This document shows, piece after piece, positions 1 to 9,716 of a stretch of 64,000 nt of DNA. Every line of letters begins with the position of its first letter. Position 1 is the stretch's first letter. The stretch covers positions 811,001 to 875,000 of the forward strand of contig BLAL01000242.1 of assembly GCA_015698045.1 (NCBI GenBank), written 5' to 3'. The notes under the pieces were generated by a model. That model was not told the DNA's origin, searched no databases, and saw nothing but the letters and a program-made list of their open reading frames with translations. This DNA is from Rhizophagus clarus (taxonomy: Eukaryota; Glomeromycota; Glomeromycetes; Glomerales; Glomeraceae). The translations under genes and the position numbers were made by a program.

Positions 1-161
1 GGTATCGATTTGCTAATTATATAATATATTTTAAATTAAGCTTTTCTATATTAATACGATCGGCAGCCAACAAATCTTTTAGTGTTTTAAATACAGCAGT
101 TATTGTTGTAAATGAACATGATAATTGTTTACAATTTTATACCACTAAACCAACTTTCCTT

Positions 162-956
162 TAGGGTTGGACTAGTTCGGTCTAATCCGGTCAGATCCCA
201 AAAGACCGGTCTTTCAGCCAGGACCAGACCAGACTGAGACTGGACCAATTTTGTTTGGCCGGAAAGTGTGTTTATTTTAGGGCTCAAGTCAGATCATATT
301 GGGCAACCTGCCCAACTCGTATGGCCAAAACGATTCATATACATGTATGTTCTTTATATAAAATAATGTGAAAACCAGCCAAAATGGCATTTTTTAATAT
401 ATAATTAATATGAAAAAGTGCTAAAACGACATTTTTTCATAAAATAGTATGGAAAAATGCTGTTTTATTTATTCTTTTTTATAAAGCAATATGAAAAAAA
501 TGATTGAGCAGCATTTTTCACAAATAAACTTGAAAAAATGCCATTCTAGCTTTTTCATAAGTAAAATGAAAAAAAAATTAAATGACATTTCGACGTTTTT
601 ATAAAATAAAATGAAAACCCGCATTTTGGCATTTTTAATTCATAAATAATATGAAAAGCAATACCAAAATGGTATTTTTTCATAATAATTGTCATTTTGG
701 CTTTTTTCATAAATAATTTGTAAAAAATGTCATTCTGGTATTTTTTACATTAAGTAATATAATAAAAGTGCTGAAACGCCATTTTTTCATAAAAAAATTG
801 AAACCCTGCCATTCTAGCATTTATTTTATTGGGCTTAAAAAATTATATGGATCGGTCCCCAGTCCAGACCGGTCCTCAAATCTTGGACTGAAGACCGTGA
901 GGACCGGTCCCAAAACTGATACAGGACTGGTTTTTGCTAGGACCGATCCAACCCTA
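162..956. mobile_element. hAT-type MITE, 795 bp
   Basis: The ends are inverted: TAGGGTTGGAC at the left and the complement of TAGGGTTGGATC at the right. They are flanked by near-identical 8-bp copies, CTTTCCTT (154-161) and CTTTTCTT (957-964), which differ by one C/T transition. An 8-bp duplication with a TAGGG-type end is typical of the hAT superfamily. Both ends carry clustered ACCGGTC/GACCGGT motifs, the kind of subterminal repeat transposases bind. No transposase is encoded, so the element is non-autonomous. Confidence 0.8.
355..830. repeat. Degenerate minisatellite inside the MITE
   Basis: Imperfect units of about 50-60 bp alternate a 'TGCCATTTTGGCATTTTTT' type block with 'CATAAATAATATGAAAAA' type blocks. 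They fill the centre of the MITE between its two GACCGGT-rich ends. No coding signal is seen. Confidence 0.7.
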
Positions 957-1687
957 CTTTTCTTTCTTAATTTCTGATATCTGTGTGTTTATTTAAAGAA
1001 ATCTGGCATCCTACAAAAAAAAAATAAAAAACTTTAAAAAAATGTTCCTCAATTAAAAAAACATGTTCCTCAATTATAAAGCAAATAGTCATCCCTTCAC
1101 GCTTCCTTTATTGTGCAAGTCCCGGTTCGTCCTATTCTCCAAGAATCCGCATCCTACAAAAAAGAAGAAAAAAATATTAAAAACGTTTCTTAATTTAAAA
1201 CCACATAACTCCTCTCTCACAATCCCTACCATGTTTCCTTGTAGATTCTACCTGTCTTCTAAAGCGTTGATACCCGTAATATTCATTACCTGATATACGC
1301 CTATGTCTTGAATGCAATAGATGATAAAAAAACATCCTTTATTGTGCAAGATTTTTAAAATTATTCGGCTTAGGAAAACCAAAAAAAATAAAAGTTAGTT
1401 TTAAAATAAATTATTTGGTTTAAAAAGACTGAAAAAATACAAAAAAAAAATTTTCGTTAGATTATCGATTGATCAGAAATCAATAAGTCAAATGACATCA
1501 TTTAATAAATTTAAGATATAAAAAAAATATAAAGCAAAACTAATATTTCAGAAAATTCTAAAGAATTATCTACTAAACAAGGATCTGTAAATGAAAAAGA
1601 CGAGTAGGATCTATAAAATCTAAAGATAATCATATAAAGATATGTCATATAAGGATGTGTCAAATAAGTTAATCATACAAGAAAAGG
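957..1687. other. AT-rich intergenic DNA, no gene seen
   Basis: Apart from the MITE's right target duplication, this stretch holds A/T homopolymers and a short repeat of ATGTTCCTCAATTA near 1040-1075. I see no coding signal. Confidence 0.6.
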
Positions 1688-2119
1688 TCATAAAAGAAGT
1701 TCAGCATCAATCATATCAATGTTAACTTCAGATGTTGTTGTTTCTGTGGCTAAATAATTATTAATTTCTGATATTGAATTATTCTGACAATTCATATGTT
1801 TTTTATTTCGATCATTAATTCTATTAGGTTTGTATATGTAACCTGGATTTTCTGCTGCATGGATTTCTTTTATTACTTGATGTAGTGATTTTCAAAATTT
1901 CGATTCACGTTCAGATTTTTTTTCCATAAATAAGAAGCAATACTGGAAGTTTCCCCAACTGACAATTTTAGTCTTTTCGAAATATTTTACAAAACAGCAC
2001 CATGCGTTCTGGGATCTTGATATTGATTTTGTTCTAGTTACTTTGGAAGATGACAATAAGACTTGAATACTTAAAATTGTTTTGAAGTCACTATATGTAT
2101 TGACAAATTCAATAAACAA
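1688..2119 (-). pseudogene. MATA_HMG-type HMG-box gene relic
   Basis: One minus-strand frame runs from 2119 to a stop at 1688-1690, broken once by TGA at 1892-1894. The part before the TGA contains RSQNAW followed by F..YF, and the part after it ends AAENPGYIYKPNR. These are the start and end of an HMG box of the MATA_HMG type, which is greatly expanded in Rhizophagus. The TGA falls where the family usually has the core tryptophan, so a TGG-to-TGA change is the simplest reading. The HMG domain binds the DNA minor groove, and proteins of this type act as nuclear regulators or mating-type factors. The middle of the domain matches poorly, which supports decay. The true start is uncertain. Confidence 0.6.
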
Positions 2120-2414
2120 CTGTTTTATTTTTTTATTCTATTGCTTCTTTTTGATTAATAGTTAAATTTTTTTAAATATTCATTGATATTAAAATATTTG
2201 TGTACAGAAATGCCACATTAAAAACGTAATAGGAAAGGTTCTGCTTTTTCTGAAACTTAGGAGAATTAAATAATGTAAAGTAAAAACTTGTGGAGGCCCA
2301 CTTGTATTCATTTGCTTTCGCGCGACTACCGTATCTTCATCAACCTGGACAAATAATATAATTTCTAATGAATTTTGTAAGAGCATGATTCCACGGCAAC
2401 AGATATTATAATAG

Positions 2415-2870
2415 TGTTGGGTCAGTTCTTTGACGTTAGCAATCGCTAACAATTATTATTTTGTGGTAGCAGAAGGTTTATTTATCAATACTTTAAATAC
2501 AACTTGTAAAAATCTCAATCAAACGTGTAATACCAATTCCAGTACTTCGGATTCTCAGGTATTCATCACAAGTAAAAAGATAACTTAACAATCAAAAATA
2601 AAAATATTAATAAAATAAAGGTTTGAAGAGAACTTGTGAACATGCCTTGTCTGGAATAAATCCATAGCTTTATTTATAACAATTGCAAATATAACAATGA
2701 TAAATCATAAATATCTTACATAGAACAAAAATAATACATATATGCCATTTATGCTATATTAAAAATATATGATATATCTATAATGTGTGCAATATTACCT
2801 ATGTATGCTATGTCATTCATTTATGACATCGGTGACATTGATCAATGAAGTCACGTGATCAGATATGACA
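2415..2870 (-). repeat. 3' LTR of element A (456 bp)
   Basis: It begins TGTTGGGTCAG and ends AGATATGACA on the plus strand. It matches the split right LTR along its length with a small number of mostly transition differences, for example ATGACA versus ACGACA at the end. Direct repeat in the same orientation as the right LTR. Confidence 0.92.
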
Positions 2871-3461
2871 TCACCTCCCAATTTTCAACTCCGTTAAAAA
2901 TTAAAGATGATTTTGTAACAAGGTCTTGGAATTCTTCTGTTGACAGATTACGAAGTGTAGTCAGAGATGTTCTTGCCGAATTCATTATTTTGGTGGGTCC
3001 AAAGGGCTTGAACAGAAAATATGCCCGTACTGAAGTAATTCTGTAATAGGTTGTTAATCGTTAAGCATAATAGGCTCGTTTTGATAAAGGGTCTGCTTCT
3101 TGCTCTAATATTTTCCCAAGAAAGTAAGCACAAAATAACTGTAAACACCGATTCTGAAGTCTTTTAGCATGGAACAGAGCCTGCAATGTGACATTAAATT
3201 TTTCTTCAAGTTCCATGCCATTAGAGTATGGAGGCATATATCCCACAGCATGTCCTTCATTTGGCATAAAAAGATCCTGCAAAACATCTTAATAATAAAC
3301 ACTCCCCATTTTTGGAATACTTTAATAAAACCTTTTGGCATATGGAACAAATTTGCCAGTTCATTTTATATTAGCAGATCTTTCTTTATGCTACAAATTA
3401 GATGTATGCGGCTGATCTTATTCTTTAATTTATGAATGGTCTCATAATTAGTGTTATTCAT
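2851..3461 (-). pseudogene. Third ORF (3' of integrase) of element A, unknown product
   Basis: A minus-strand coding-like track starts at ATG 3459-3461 (MNNTNYETIHKLKNKISR), has an in-frame TAA about 30 codons in, then runs to LANLFHMPK. A further frame covers about 3293-2851, with a clear protein-like sequence (MPNEGHAVGYMPPYSNG, LSTEEFQDLVTKSS) and one TAA at 3058-3060. A possible 44-bp intron (GTTTTA...TTAAG, about 3294-3340) would join the two parts in frame. The track ends across the PPT into the LTR. I do not recognise the product. It sits where retrotransposons place an extra, sometimes envelope-like, ORF, but no membrane segment or signal peptide is visible. Element B has nothing like it. 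Confidence 0.45.
2871..2886 (-). other. Polypurine tract of element A
   Basis: On the minus strand AAAATTGGGAGGTGA abuts the LTR. This is the expected position of the plus-strand primer for reverse transcription in a minus-strand element. It overlaps the end of the 3' ORF. Confidence 0.65.
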
Positions 3462-3524
3462 GTTACACTTTCATGATTTTCATAAGATTTTTATCCTTTG
3501 AAGAGTTTTATAAAATAGAAGTCC

Positions 3525-4823
3525 TCATACTAGATCTCCACGGGAGTAATATTGCTTTAATCGTTCAGAGTTCACTGGGACCTTGAGTATCTTCCCTTCC
3601 ATAGTCCGAAGCTTATACACACCATTTTCTTTTACTTCATGTATATAATAAGGTCCTGTCCATCGCTCTTCTAGTTTTTTCCTTTCCCGTAAGTGACTTT
3701 TATATAATAGGACTAGATCTCCTATTTTATAGTATTGCTCTTTAATATTTTTGTCATATTTTTGTTTTTGCCTTTGTTGTTAATCATAAATCCTGTCTTG
3801 TGTAACAAGGCGTTCTTCAGCCATTCTTCCAGAGATCATTCTTACTCGATTTAATAAGTCTTCTTGTTCATCATTTCCTATATTTAACATAGCACTTGTA
3901 GCCACTTTAAATTCTATTGGTAATATTGTTTCTCGGCCATATATTAAGTAGAATGGCTCATGTCTAGTTGTATTGTGTTTTCTTGTCCTATATGCAAAAA
4001 GGGCAGTTGAAACATACAAATCCCAGTCATTCTTATTTTTATTAGCAAATTTAGCCAATGTTTAACATAAAGTCCTATTGAAACGTTCAACCAATCCATT
4101 TGTTTTGAGGATGATAGGCTGTAGATAGTCTATGTTTCACTCCAAACTTATCACATAAAGAATTTAGCATATCATTAACAAAGTGTGTCCCACGGTCAGT
4201 AAGGATCTCTTTAGGGCATCCATGTTGGCATATGATGTCTTCATAAAAGAATGACACTACAGAGGTAGCTTTTGCATCTGGAATTGCTCGTGCTTCTGGC
4301 CATTTTGTTAAATATTCTGTAGCAACCACTATGTATTTATTTCCATCCTTGGTTTGTGGCAAAGGTCCAACTATATCCATTCCTACACGATCAAAGGGCT
4401 GTCCAATCTTTATTGGATGTAAAGGTTCTGCACGCTTATTTTTACCTCGCCTTTGACATTCATCACAGGTTTTTACATAGTTCCTAACATCTTCAAACAT
4501 CTGTGGCCAATAGTATCATATTTTGATTTTCCTATATGTTTCGTCTAAAGAAAAATGTCCAGCCAAAGAATCAGAACTTAGGATCTGTGTCAAACCGATA
4601 GTCCGCTAATGCATATGATGTAAAACATCATCAATTTCATCTTGTTTAACTACCTTAAGAGGCCGATTTGGGTTACTCTTATTTTCTTATATAATTGTTC
4701 ATCTATTACAACAAAATATCGCGATTATTGTTTAATAGCAGCCTGCTGCTCTTTGCTTAAATGTACGGGTAACAAAAGTGTGGTTAAAAACTGAATAAGT
4801 GAATAATATGTATTTGAATCCAT
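3525..4823 (-). pseudogene. Ty3/gypsy integrase of element A, degraded
   Basis: The integrase ORF appears to start at ATG 4821-4823, in the same context (ATG GAT) as in element B. The zinc-binding N-terminus (4503-4800) is scrambled by stops. The core is clear at 4087-4500: CDECQRR, then GMDIVGPLP with the first catalytic Asp, then LTDRGTHFVND with the second. The frame breaks at about 4060-4090, just where the catalytic Glu (normally in a VERFNRTL context) should be. It resumes at 3780-4058 (FAYRTRKHNTTRHEPFYLIY). A stop at 3780-3782 is followed by the C-terminal GPY/F module (WTGPYYIHEV) to about 3525. The family inserts the element's cDNA into chromosomes, but this copy cannot make a whole enzyme. 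Confidence 0.85.
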
Positions 4824-4910
4824 TCGTCAAATCAAAAAAGGGGTTATCCAAAAATAAAGTCCAAAAATTGCAAGAGAATTAAAAATATAAATTTAAAATG
4901 AAACTTCTTG
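4824..4910 (-). other. Non-coding spacer between A's RNase H and integrase ORFs
   Basis: An AT-rich gap separates the RNase H stop (4911-4913) from the integrase ATG. Element B has a longer AT-rich spacer in the same place. No convincing splice pair could be picked in both. Confidence 0.5.
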
Positions 4911-5558
4911 TTAATGTATTATCCAGCTTAAAGTATCTACGTTTGTATGTTGTTTTCCAGGGCGGTTAATAATTTCTAAGTTATATGAGTTTAAAAACAT
5001 AAGCCATCTGCCAAGTCGTCCAGTTGGATTTGATAAATTGAGAAGATATCGAAGTGCTGCATGGTCAGTAATCACTGTAAACTTCTGTCCATGCAGATAA
5101 TGATGAAAATGTTTAACGGCCCACACTACCGCTAAGCATTCAAGTTCAGTTATTCCATAGTTTCTTTCATGCTTGCCTAAAGTGCGACTAGCATATGCAA
5201 TAACGCGTTCCTTTTTATCTTCATTTTTTTGAGATAAAATTGCTCCCAGAGCAAAAGTGGAAGCATCAGTATATAAAATAAAAGGTTTTTCAAAATTAGG
5301 ATACGAAAGAATAGGTGGAGTCATCAAACAAGTCTTTAAATATTCAAAAGAATCGACTTGATCATTCCCCCAAACAAAAGGAGTGTTCTTTTTTAAAAGC
5401 CTATTTAAAGGTTCAACTATGCGCGAGAAGTTTTTAACGAACTTCCGATAGTAGGATGCTAAGGCAATGAAGCCTCGTAATTGTGTCAAGTCCTTAGGGA
5501 TGGGGAATTCCTTGATAACCCTTAATTTTTCGGATCAGTTTTGATACCATGATGACTT
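4911..5558 (-). pseudogene. RT thumb and RNase H part of element A
   Basis: The frame from 5489 to 4911 begins TQLRGFIALASYYRKFV (end of RT, connection region) and continues into RNase H, with LYTDASTFALGAILSQ (catalytic Asp), ITELECLAVVWAVKHF (Glu) and VITDHAAL (Asp), ending NVDTLSWIIH. Upstream, 5490-5558 encodes the junction region up to the insertion point of element B but is out of frame: a single-base loss near 5527 breaks it. This fragment is the continuation of 13389-14107 across the element B insertion. Confidence 0.88.
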
Positions 5559-6384
5559 TGTTATCACTGATCTGGTCTGGAGTGATAACTAACGTCAGAG
5601 ACGTTGTTGTGACAAAATGTTCAAATAGTCAAAATTTTAGGTGTTTCAAATAGACTGTAACAAAATATATATATTTCACTATTAATTCCCACTAGAAATT
5701 AGTAATAACAGTGAAATAATATAAGGGTTTCTTAAGAAATAAAATATAGCAAACAAATAACAACAAAATACGAAAATGAAACAAATAAAACACACGAAAA
5801 GTTCAAACTAACAATCAAATCAAAAAACAATGGATAACACGATCTAAACTCTCTGTTAGATTTACCCAGGTGTTAACAACTTTTATTCAAAAGAAAATAT
5901 TGCTCTATATATGTTTACATTTTCATACACAACAGTTGAACTTATCAATATTATCCTATTATACTAATATGATTAATCAATTAATTGTTCTTTCCTCATT
6001 GCAATTATCTGTGAGAAACCTTTCTATTGCCATTTTGTATAAGTTTCATATGTCTATATGATTCATCAACTATATAAACTTCAAGAAACTTCTCTAGCTA
6101 ACTAATAAAGCAATTTTACTAATATTGTAACAATTAAACTGATACTTATAATTGAATATTTATGAGTCAAGAGCAATAATAATACTAAAAGTGGTTAATT
6201 AATGTGATTAATTAATAAAACTAAAATATATTATAAGAAATGTTTCATATTATAATAAACTCAGCCATAACTATGGGATTTCTGCGCACTGCATCATATG
6301 ACTTGTTCGATCTACAACTATTTTCATGGGTAACCCTGTCAATAATCTTAAAATAATTTTATCTAAGCACAAATTTTGGTAACA
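5559..6384 (-). repeat. 3' LTR of element B (826 bp)
   Basis: Begins TGTTATCACTG and ends TTTTGGTAACA, with the short inverted TGTTA/TAACA termini usual for LTRs. Nearly identical to 12563-13388. The small open frame inside it (5870-6061) has an identical twin in the other LTR and is not a gene. Confidence 0.95.
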
Positions 6385-6401
6385 TTATCCCCCTTTTAAT
6401 T
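6385..6401 (-). other. Polypurine tract of element B
   Basis: On the minus strand AATTAAAAGGGGGATAA lies directly against the 3' LTR, the standard plus-strand priming site. Confidence 0.75.
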
Positions 6402-6446
6402 GTGAGCTCCTGCGAACACTTTTTATCATTCCTCAAAATAAAAGTA

Positions 6447-7706
6447 TCAATTGTCTTTCCGATTAGTATAAGGAATAAGTTGATTAGCATGTACCCATTT
6501 CTTTCTAATTTGTCCATCTATAGTTCGCAACTGATATGTACCATTAGTCTTCCGATTATCATGTACATAATATGGTCCCATCCATTTAGCATCAAGTTTC
6601 TTAGCACGAAAATTTTGTAGTAGAACTTGGTCTCCTATCTGATATGCAATTGGACGAATATTAGCATCATATCGAAGTTTTTGCTTTTCTTGACTCTTAG
6701 TAATATTGTCTTGAGCTATCTGTCTATTATCATTCAATGTTCCAGTTAATAATTGAATTCTTTCTAACAATTGAGCTTGAAAATCATCATTCAGGTCAGT
6801 ATTATTAGGTACGTTTGGCATCTCTATCTCAATTGGTAAAAGTGCATCTCGTCCATATATAAGATAAAAAGGCTCGAATCGAGTTGTTTGTTGCTGAAGT
6901 GTTCTGTATGCAAATAAAGCAGAAGGTAAATATAAATCCCAGTTTTGTTGGTTGTGCATTGAATATTTTGCCAAGGTTTCACATAAAGTCCTATTAAAAC
7001 GTTCAGTAAGTCCATTTGTTTGTGGTCTATAAGCTGTTGATAATCTATGCTTTACTCCCATACGGCTACATAATGAGTTTACTAGTTCATTAACAAAATG
7101 TGTGCCTTGATCAGTCAAAAGAACCTTTGGACACCCATGACGGCAGATTATATCCTCATAAAAGAAAGAAACCACTGATGTTGCTTTAGCATTTGAGAGG
7201 GCACGTGCTTCAGGCCATTTATTTAGATATTCAGTTGCAACAACAATATATTTGTTCCCTTGTAAAGTAGTTGGCAGTGGTCCTATAATATCCATTCCAA
7301 TATGGTCAAAAGGTAGTCCAACCTTTATAGGATGTAAAGGTTCATTTCTTCGAGATTTCTTCCGTCTTTGGCATATATCACAAGAGTTAACATATTCTTT
7401 AATGTCATTTCCCATATTGGGCCAATAGTATTTGAGAGAGATTGATCAATAGGTTCCTTGAAATCCAAAGTGTCCAGCCAAAGGATCTTCATGAAAATTG
7501 TACAGAATCTTTTCCTTTTCATCATGCTTAATCACTCGCAAGAGTTGGCTAGGTCTTCTCTTATTCTTTCGATATAATAATCCTTCACTTGCAATATATC
7601 TATTAGCCTTTCGTTTAAAAGCTTGCTTCTGATTTCCTCGCAACAAGTCAGGCAATTGTAAGGTTTCTAGGTACTGAAGTATATTCGAATACTCAGTTAT
7701 ATCCAT
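6447..7706 (-). pseudogene. Ty3/gypsy integrase of element B with one in-frame TGA
   Basis: A single frame runs from ATG 7704-7706 (MDITEYSNILQYL) to 6447, interrupted only by TGA at 7446-7448. The zinc-binding HHCC domain spans that stop: FHEDPLAGHFG before it, and CDICQRR after it. The core has GMDIIGPLP (Asp), LLTDQGTHFVNE (Asp) and NGLTERFNRTL (Glu), the DDE triad with usual spacing. The C-terminus carries the GPY/F module (WMGPYYVHDN) and no chromodomain. The enzyme would cut cDNA ends and join them to the target. The stop lies in the linker between the HH and CC pairs, so only readthrough would give the full protein. Confidence 0.9.
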
Positions 7707-7955
7707 TTTCTAATAGAATATAAATGAAAAAACTAAATTAATAAAACCAAGTTAACTTATTGTCCAATAAAAAAAAAAATAAAATGAACATAAAAAAAAT
7801 AAATATATAACAAATTAATTTGATATATATATAGAAAAAATTATTCCAATAGTAATAATGAGTCAAAAACTATCCTAATTAAAAAAAGAATAATAACGAT
7901 AAAATGGAAAATAGCATTTTTTTTTTTTTTTTTTTTTTCTTTTTAGGAAATTATC
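7707..7955 (-). other. AT-rich spacer between B's RNase H and integrase ORFs
   Basis: It holds a poly-A/T run (about 7918-7940) and several stops on the coding strand. The minus strand ends ...CTATTAG just before the integrase ATG, which could be a splice acceptor. Element A has a shorter spacer at the same place, so integrase seems to be expressed from its own ORF in this lineage. Confidence 0.5.
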
Positions 7956-9716
7956 CTAATATTGAATTCGTGATAAGCTGTCAACATTAGAGTGCTTTTT
8001 ACCAGCACGATGAATTGTTTCAAAATCATAGACCTGTAACTTCAATATCCATCTAGCTGTTCTTCCAGCAGGTATTGTGGTATTGAATAGATATTTAAGC
8101 GCTAAATGATCAGTTATAAGTTTAAATTTTTGTCCATAAACATAAGCATGAAAGTGTTTAATAGCCCATACAACAGCTAAGCATTCTAATTCTGTTGCAG
8201 TATAATTTTTCTCTGCCTTGTTAAGAGTTCGACTGGCATAGGCTATAACATGCTCTTGATTCTTTTCATCTAATTGTGATAATATTGCTCCCAATCCAAG
8301 TATTGATGCATCTGTAAACAGAATAAATTGTTTATTAAAGTTTGGGAATGCAAGAATTGGTGATGTGACTAAGCATTCTTTCAAAGCATTAAAAGCTTTA
8401 TCTTGTTCTGCAGTCCATTGATAAACAGTTCCCTTCCTTAACAATTTGTTTAATGGTGTTGCAATCCTCGCAAAATTTGGAACAAACCTTCGATAGTATG
8501 AGGCTAACCCTAAAAATCCTCGCAGCTGTGTTGTATTTTTAGGTTTTGGAAAGTTCTTCACCTTTTCAGTCTTTGCTGGATCAGTTTGTATACCTTGAGC
8601 ACTTATGATATGTCCTAAAAATTCCAATTCAGCTTTCATAAAAAAACATTTCCCAGGATTTAGCTTCAATCCAGCTGCTTGTAGATGATCAAATACAATA
8701 CCAAGATGTTTTAAATGTTCTTCAAATGTTTCAGAGTATACAATAATATCATCAAGGTAGACCATAACGAATTTCCATAGTATTTCATGAAAAATTTCAT
8801 CCATTAACCTTTGAAAAGTTGCTGGAGCATTACAAAGACCAAATAGCATTACTTTAAACTGGTATATTCCAAATTGTGTAATGAAGGCAGTTTTAGGTTG
8901 ATCCTTTGGGTCTACTTCCACTTGCCAATAGCCACTAGTCAAGTCCAAAGAAGTGAACCATTTTGCTTTTCCAAAAGAATCTAACATATCATCTATTCTA
9001 GGTAAGGGATAAGCATCTTTCTGAGTAATATTATTCAACTCACGGTAATCAATACACAATCGTTGCTTTCCATTTTTCTTTCGAACTAATACAACTGGAG
9101 ATGCCCAAGGTCCTGTAGAACGTTCAATAAGTCCTTCTTTTAGCAATCGAGCAATTTTCTGTTCAATAAACTTCCTTTCAAGCTGGGACGTACGATACCA
9201 ATGCTTACGAATAACCTTTCCTTCTTCAGTGTTAATGGTATGTTGAATTAAATTTGTTCGTCCTAATTGAGAAGATTCCCAAGCAAAATCATTCTGTCGC
9301 TGCAATAGGAACTCCATTAGACTTCTACTCTGATCTCCTGATAATTTCCCAATTGACAACTCCATTGGTATAATTTTAGAAAGGTCTTCTACATCAGCAT
9401 GATTATATTCAATTTCTTGAGTAAGCTCTTCATATTCCTGATATGATTTCTTTTGACAATAATGACATAATTGTCTATTACTTTCATTTACAATACTTTC
9501 TATAGTATTAGAATCATATGACTGACTTGTTAAAATAAACTCCTGTTGTTCTTTTGTTGGAGTGCTTTGCCTTTTATCAGAACTTAACTCAATAATAATC
9601 TCTGGTGATATCTGTTGTATTGCTTCATGTTTAATTAGATCATTCCAACATGTTAAACATTCATCTTTGGAAGTTAATAGATCTTTTTGACACCAGCACT
9701 TAGCATTAGGTCCTTT
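7956..9716 (-). CDS. Reverse transcriptase and RNase H of element B
   Basis: The frame is open from just after a TGA at 9717-9719 to the stop at 7956-7958; the first ATG is at 9363-9365. It continues the protease frame, so the two form one pol reading frame broken by that TGA. RT motifs in order: LIERSTGPWASPVVLVRKK, LCIDYRELN, FTSLDLTSGYWQV (first catalytic Asp), MLFGLCNAPATFQRLMD, VMVYLDDIIVYS (the YxDD box), LEFLGHIIS. RNase H follows with LFTDASILGLGAILSQ, TELECLAVVWAIKHF and LITDHLAL, ending NVDSLSRIQY. All catalytic residues are present. The region before 9365 (CWCQKDLL, CHYCQKKSY) is a linker of unknown role. Confidence 0.93.
   Translation of the reverse strand, partial: KGPNAKCWCQKDLLTSKDECLTCWNDLIKHEAIQQISPEIIIELSSDKRQSTPTKEQQEFILTSQSYDSNTIESIVNESNRQLCHYCQKKSYQEYEELTQEIEYNHADVEDLSKIIPMELSIGKLSGDQSRSLMEFLLQRQNDFAWESSQLGRTNLIQHTINTEEGKVIRKHWYRTSQLERKFIEQKIARLLKEGLIERSTGPWASPVVLVRKKNGKQRLCIDYRELNNITQKDAYPLPRIDDMLDSFGKAKWFTSLDLTSGYWQVEVDPKDQPKTAFITQFGIYQFKVMLFGLCNAPATFQRLMDEIFHEILWKFVMVYLDDIIVYSETFEEHLKHLGIVFDHLQAAGLKLNPGKCFFMKAELEFLGHIISAQGIQTDPAKTEKVKNFPKPKNTTQLRGFLGLASYYRRFVPNFARIATPLNKLLRKGTVYQWTAEQDKAFNALKECLVTSPILAFPNFNKQFILFTDASILGLGAILSQLDEKNQEHVIAYASRTLNKAEKNYTATELECLAVVWAIKHFHAYVYGQKFKLITDHLALKYLFNTTIPAGRTARWILKLQVYDFETIHRAGKKHSNVDSLSRIQY

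Noticed and set aside
3105..3350. An 81-aa minus-strand frame overlapping the A 3' ORF
   Set aside because: A different frame of the same DNA has the better protein-like composition and continues to the PPT; this one looks like its shadow, although an unspliced product cannot be excluded.
5870..6061. Small plus-strand frame repeated at 12874-13065
   Set aside because: Both copies lie at the same place in the two LTRs of element B and are identical because the LTRs are.
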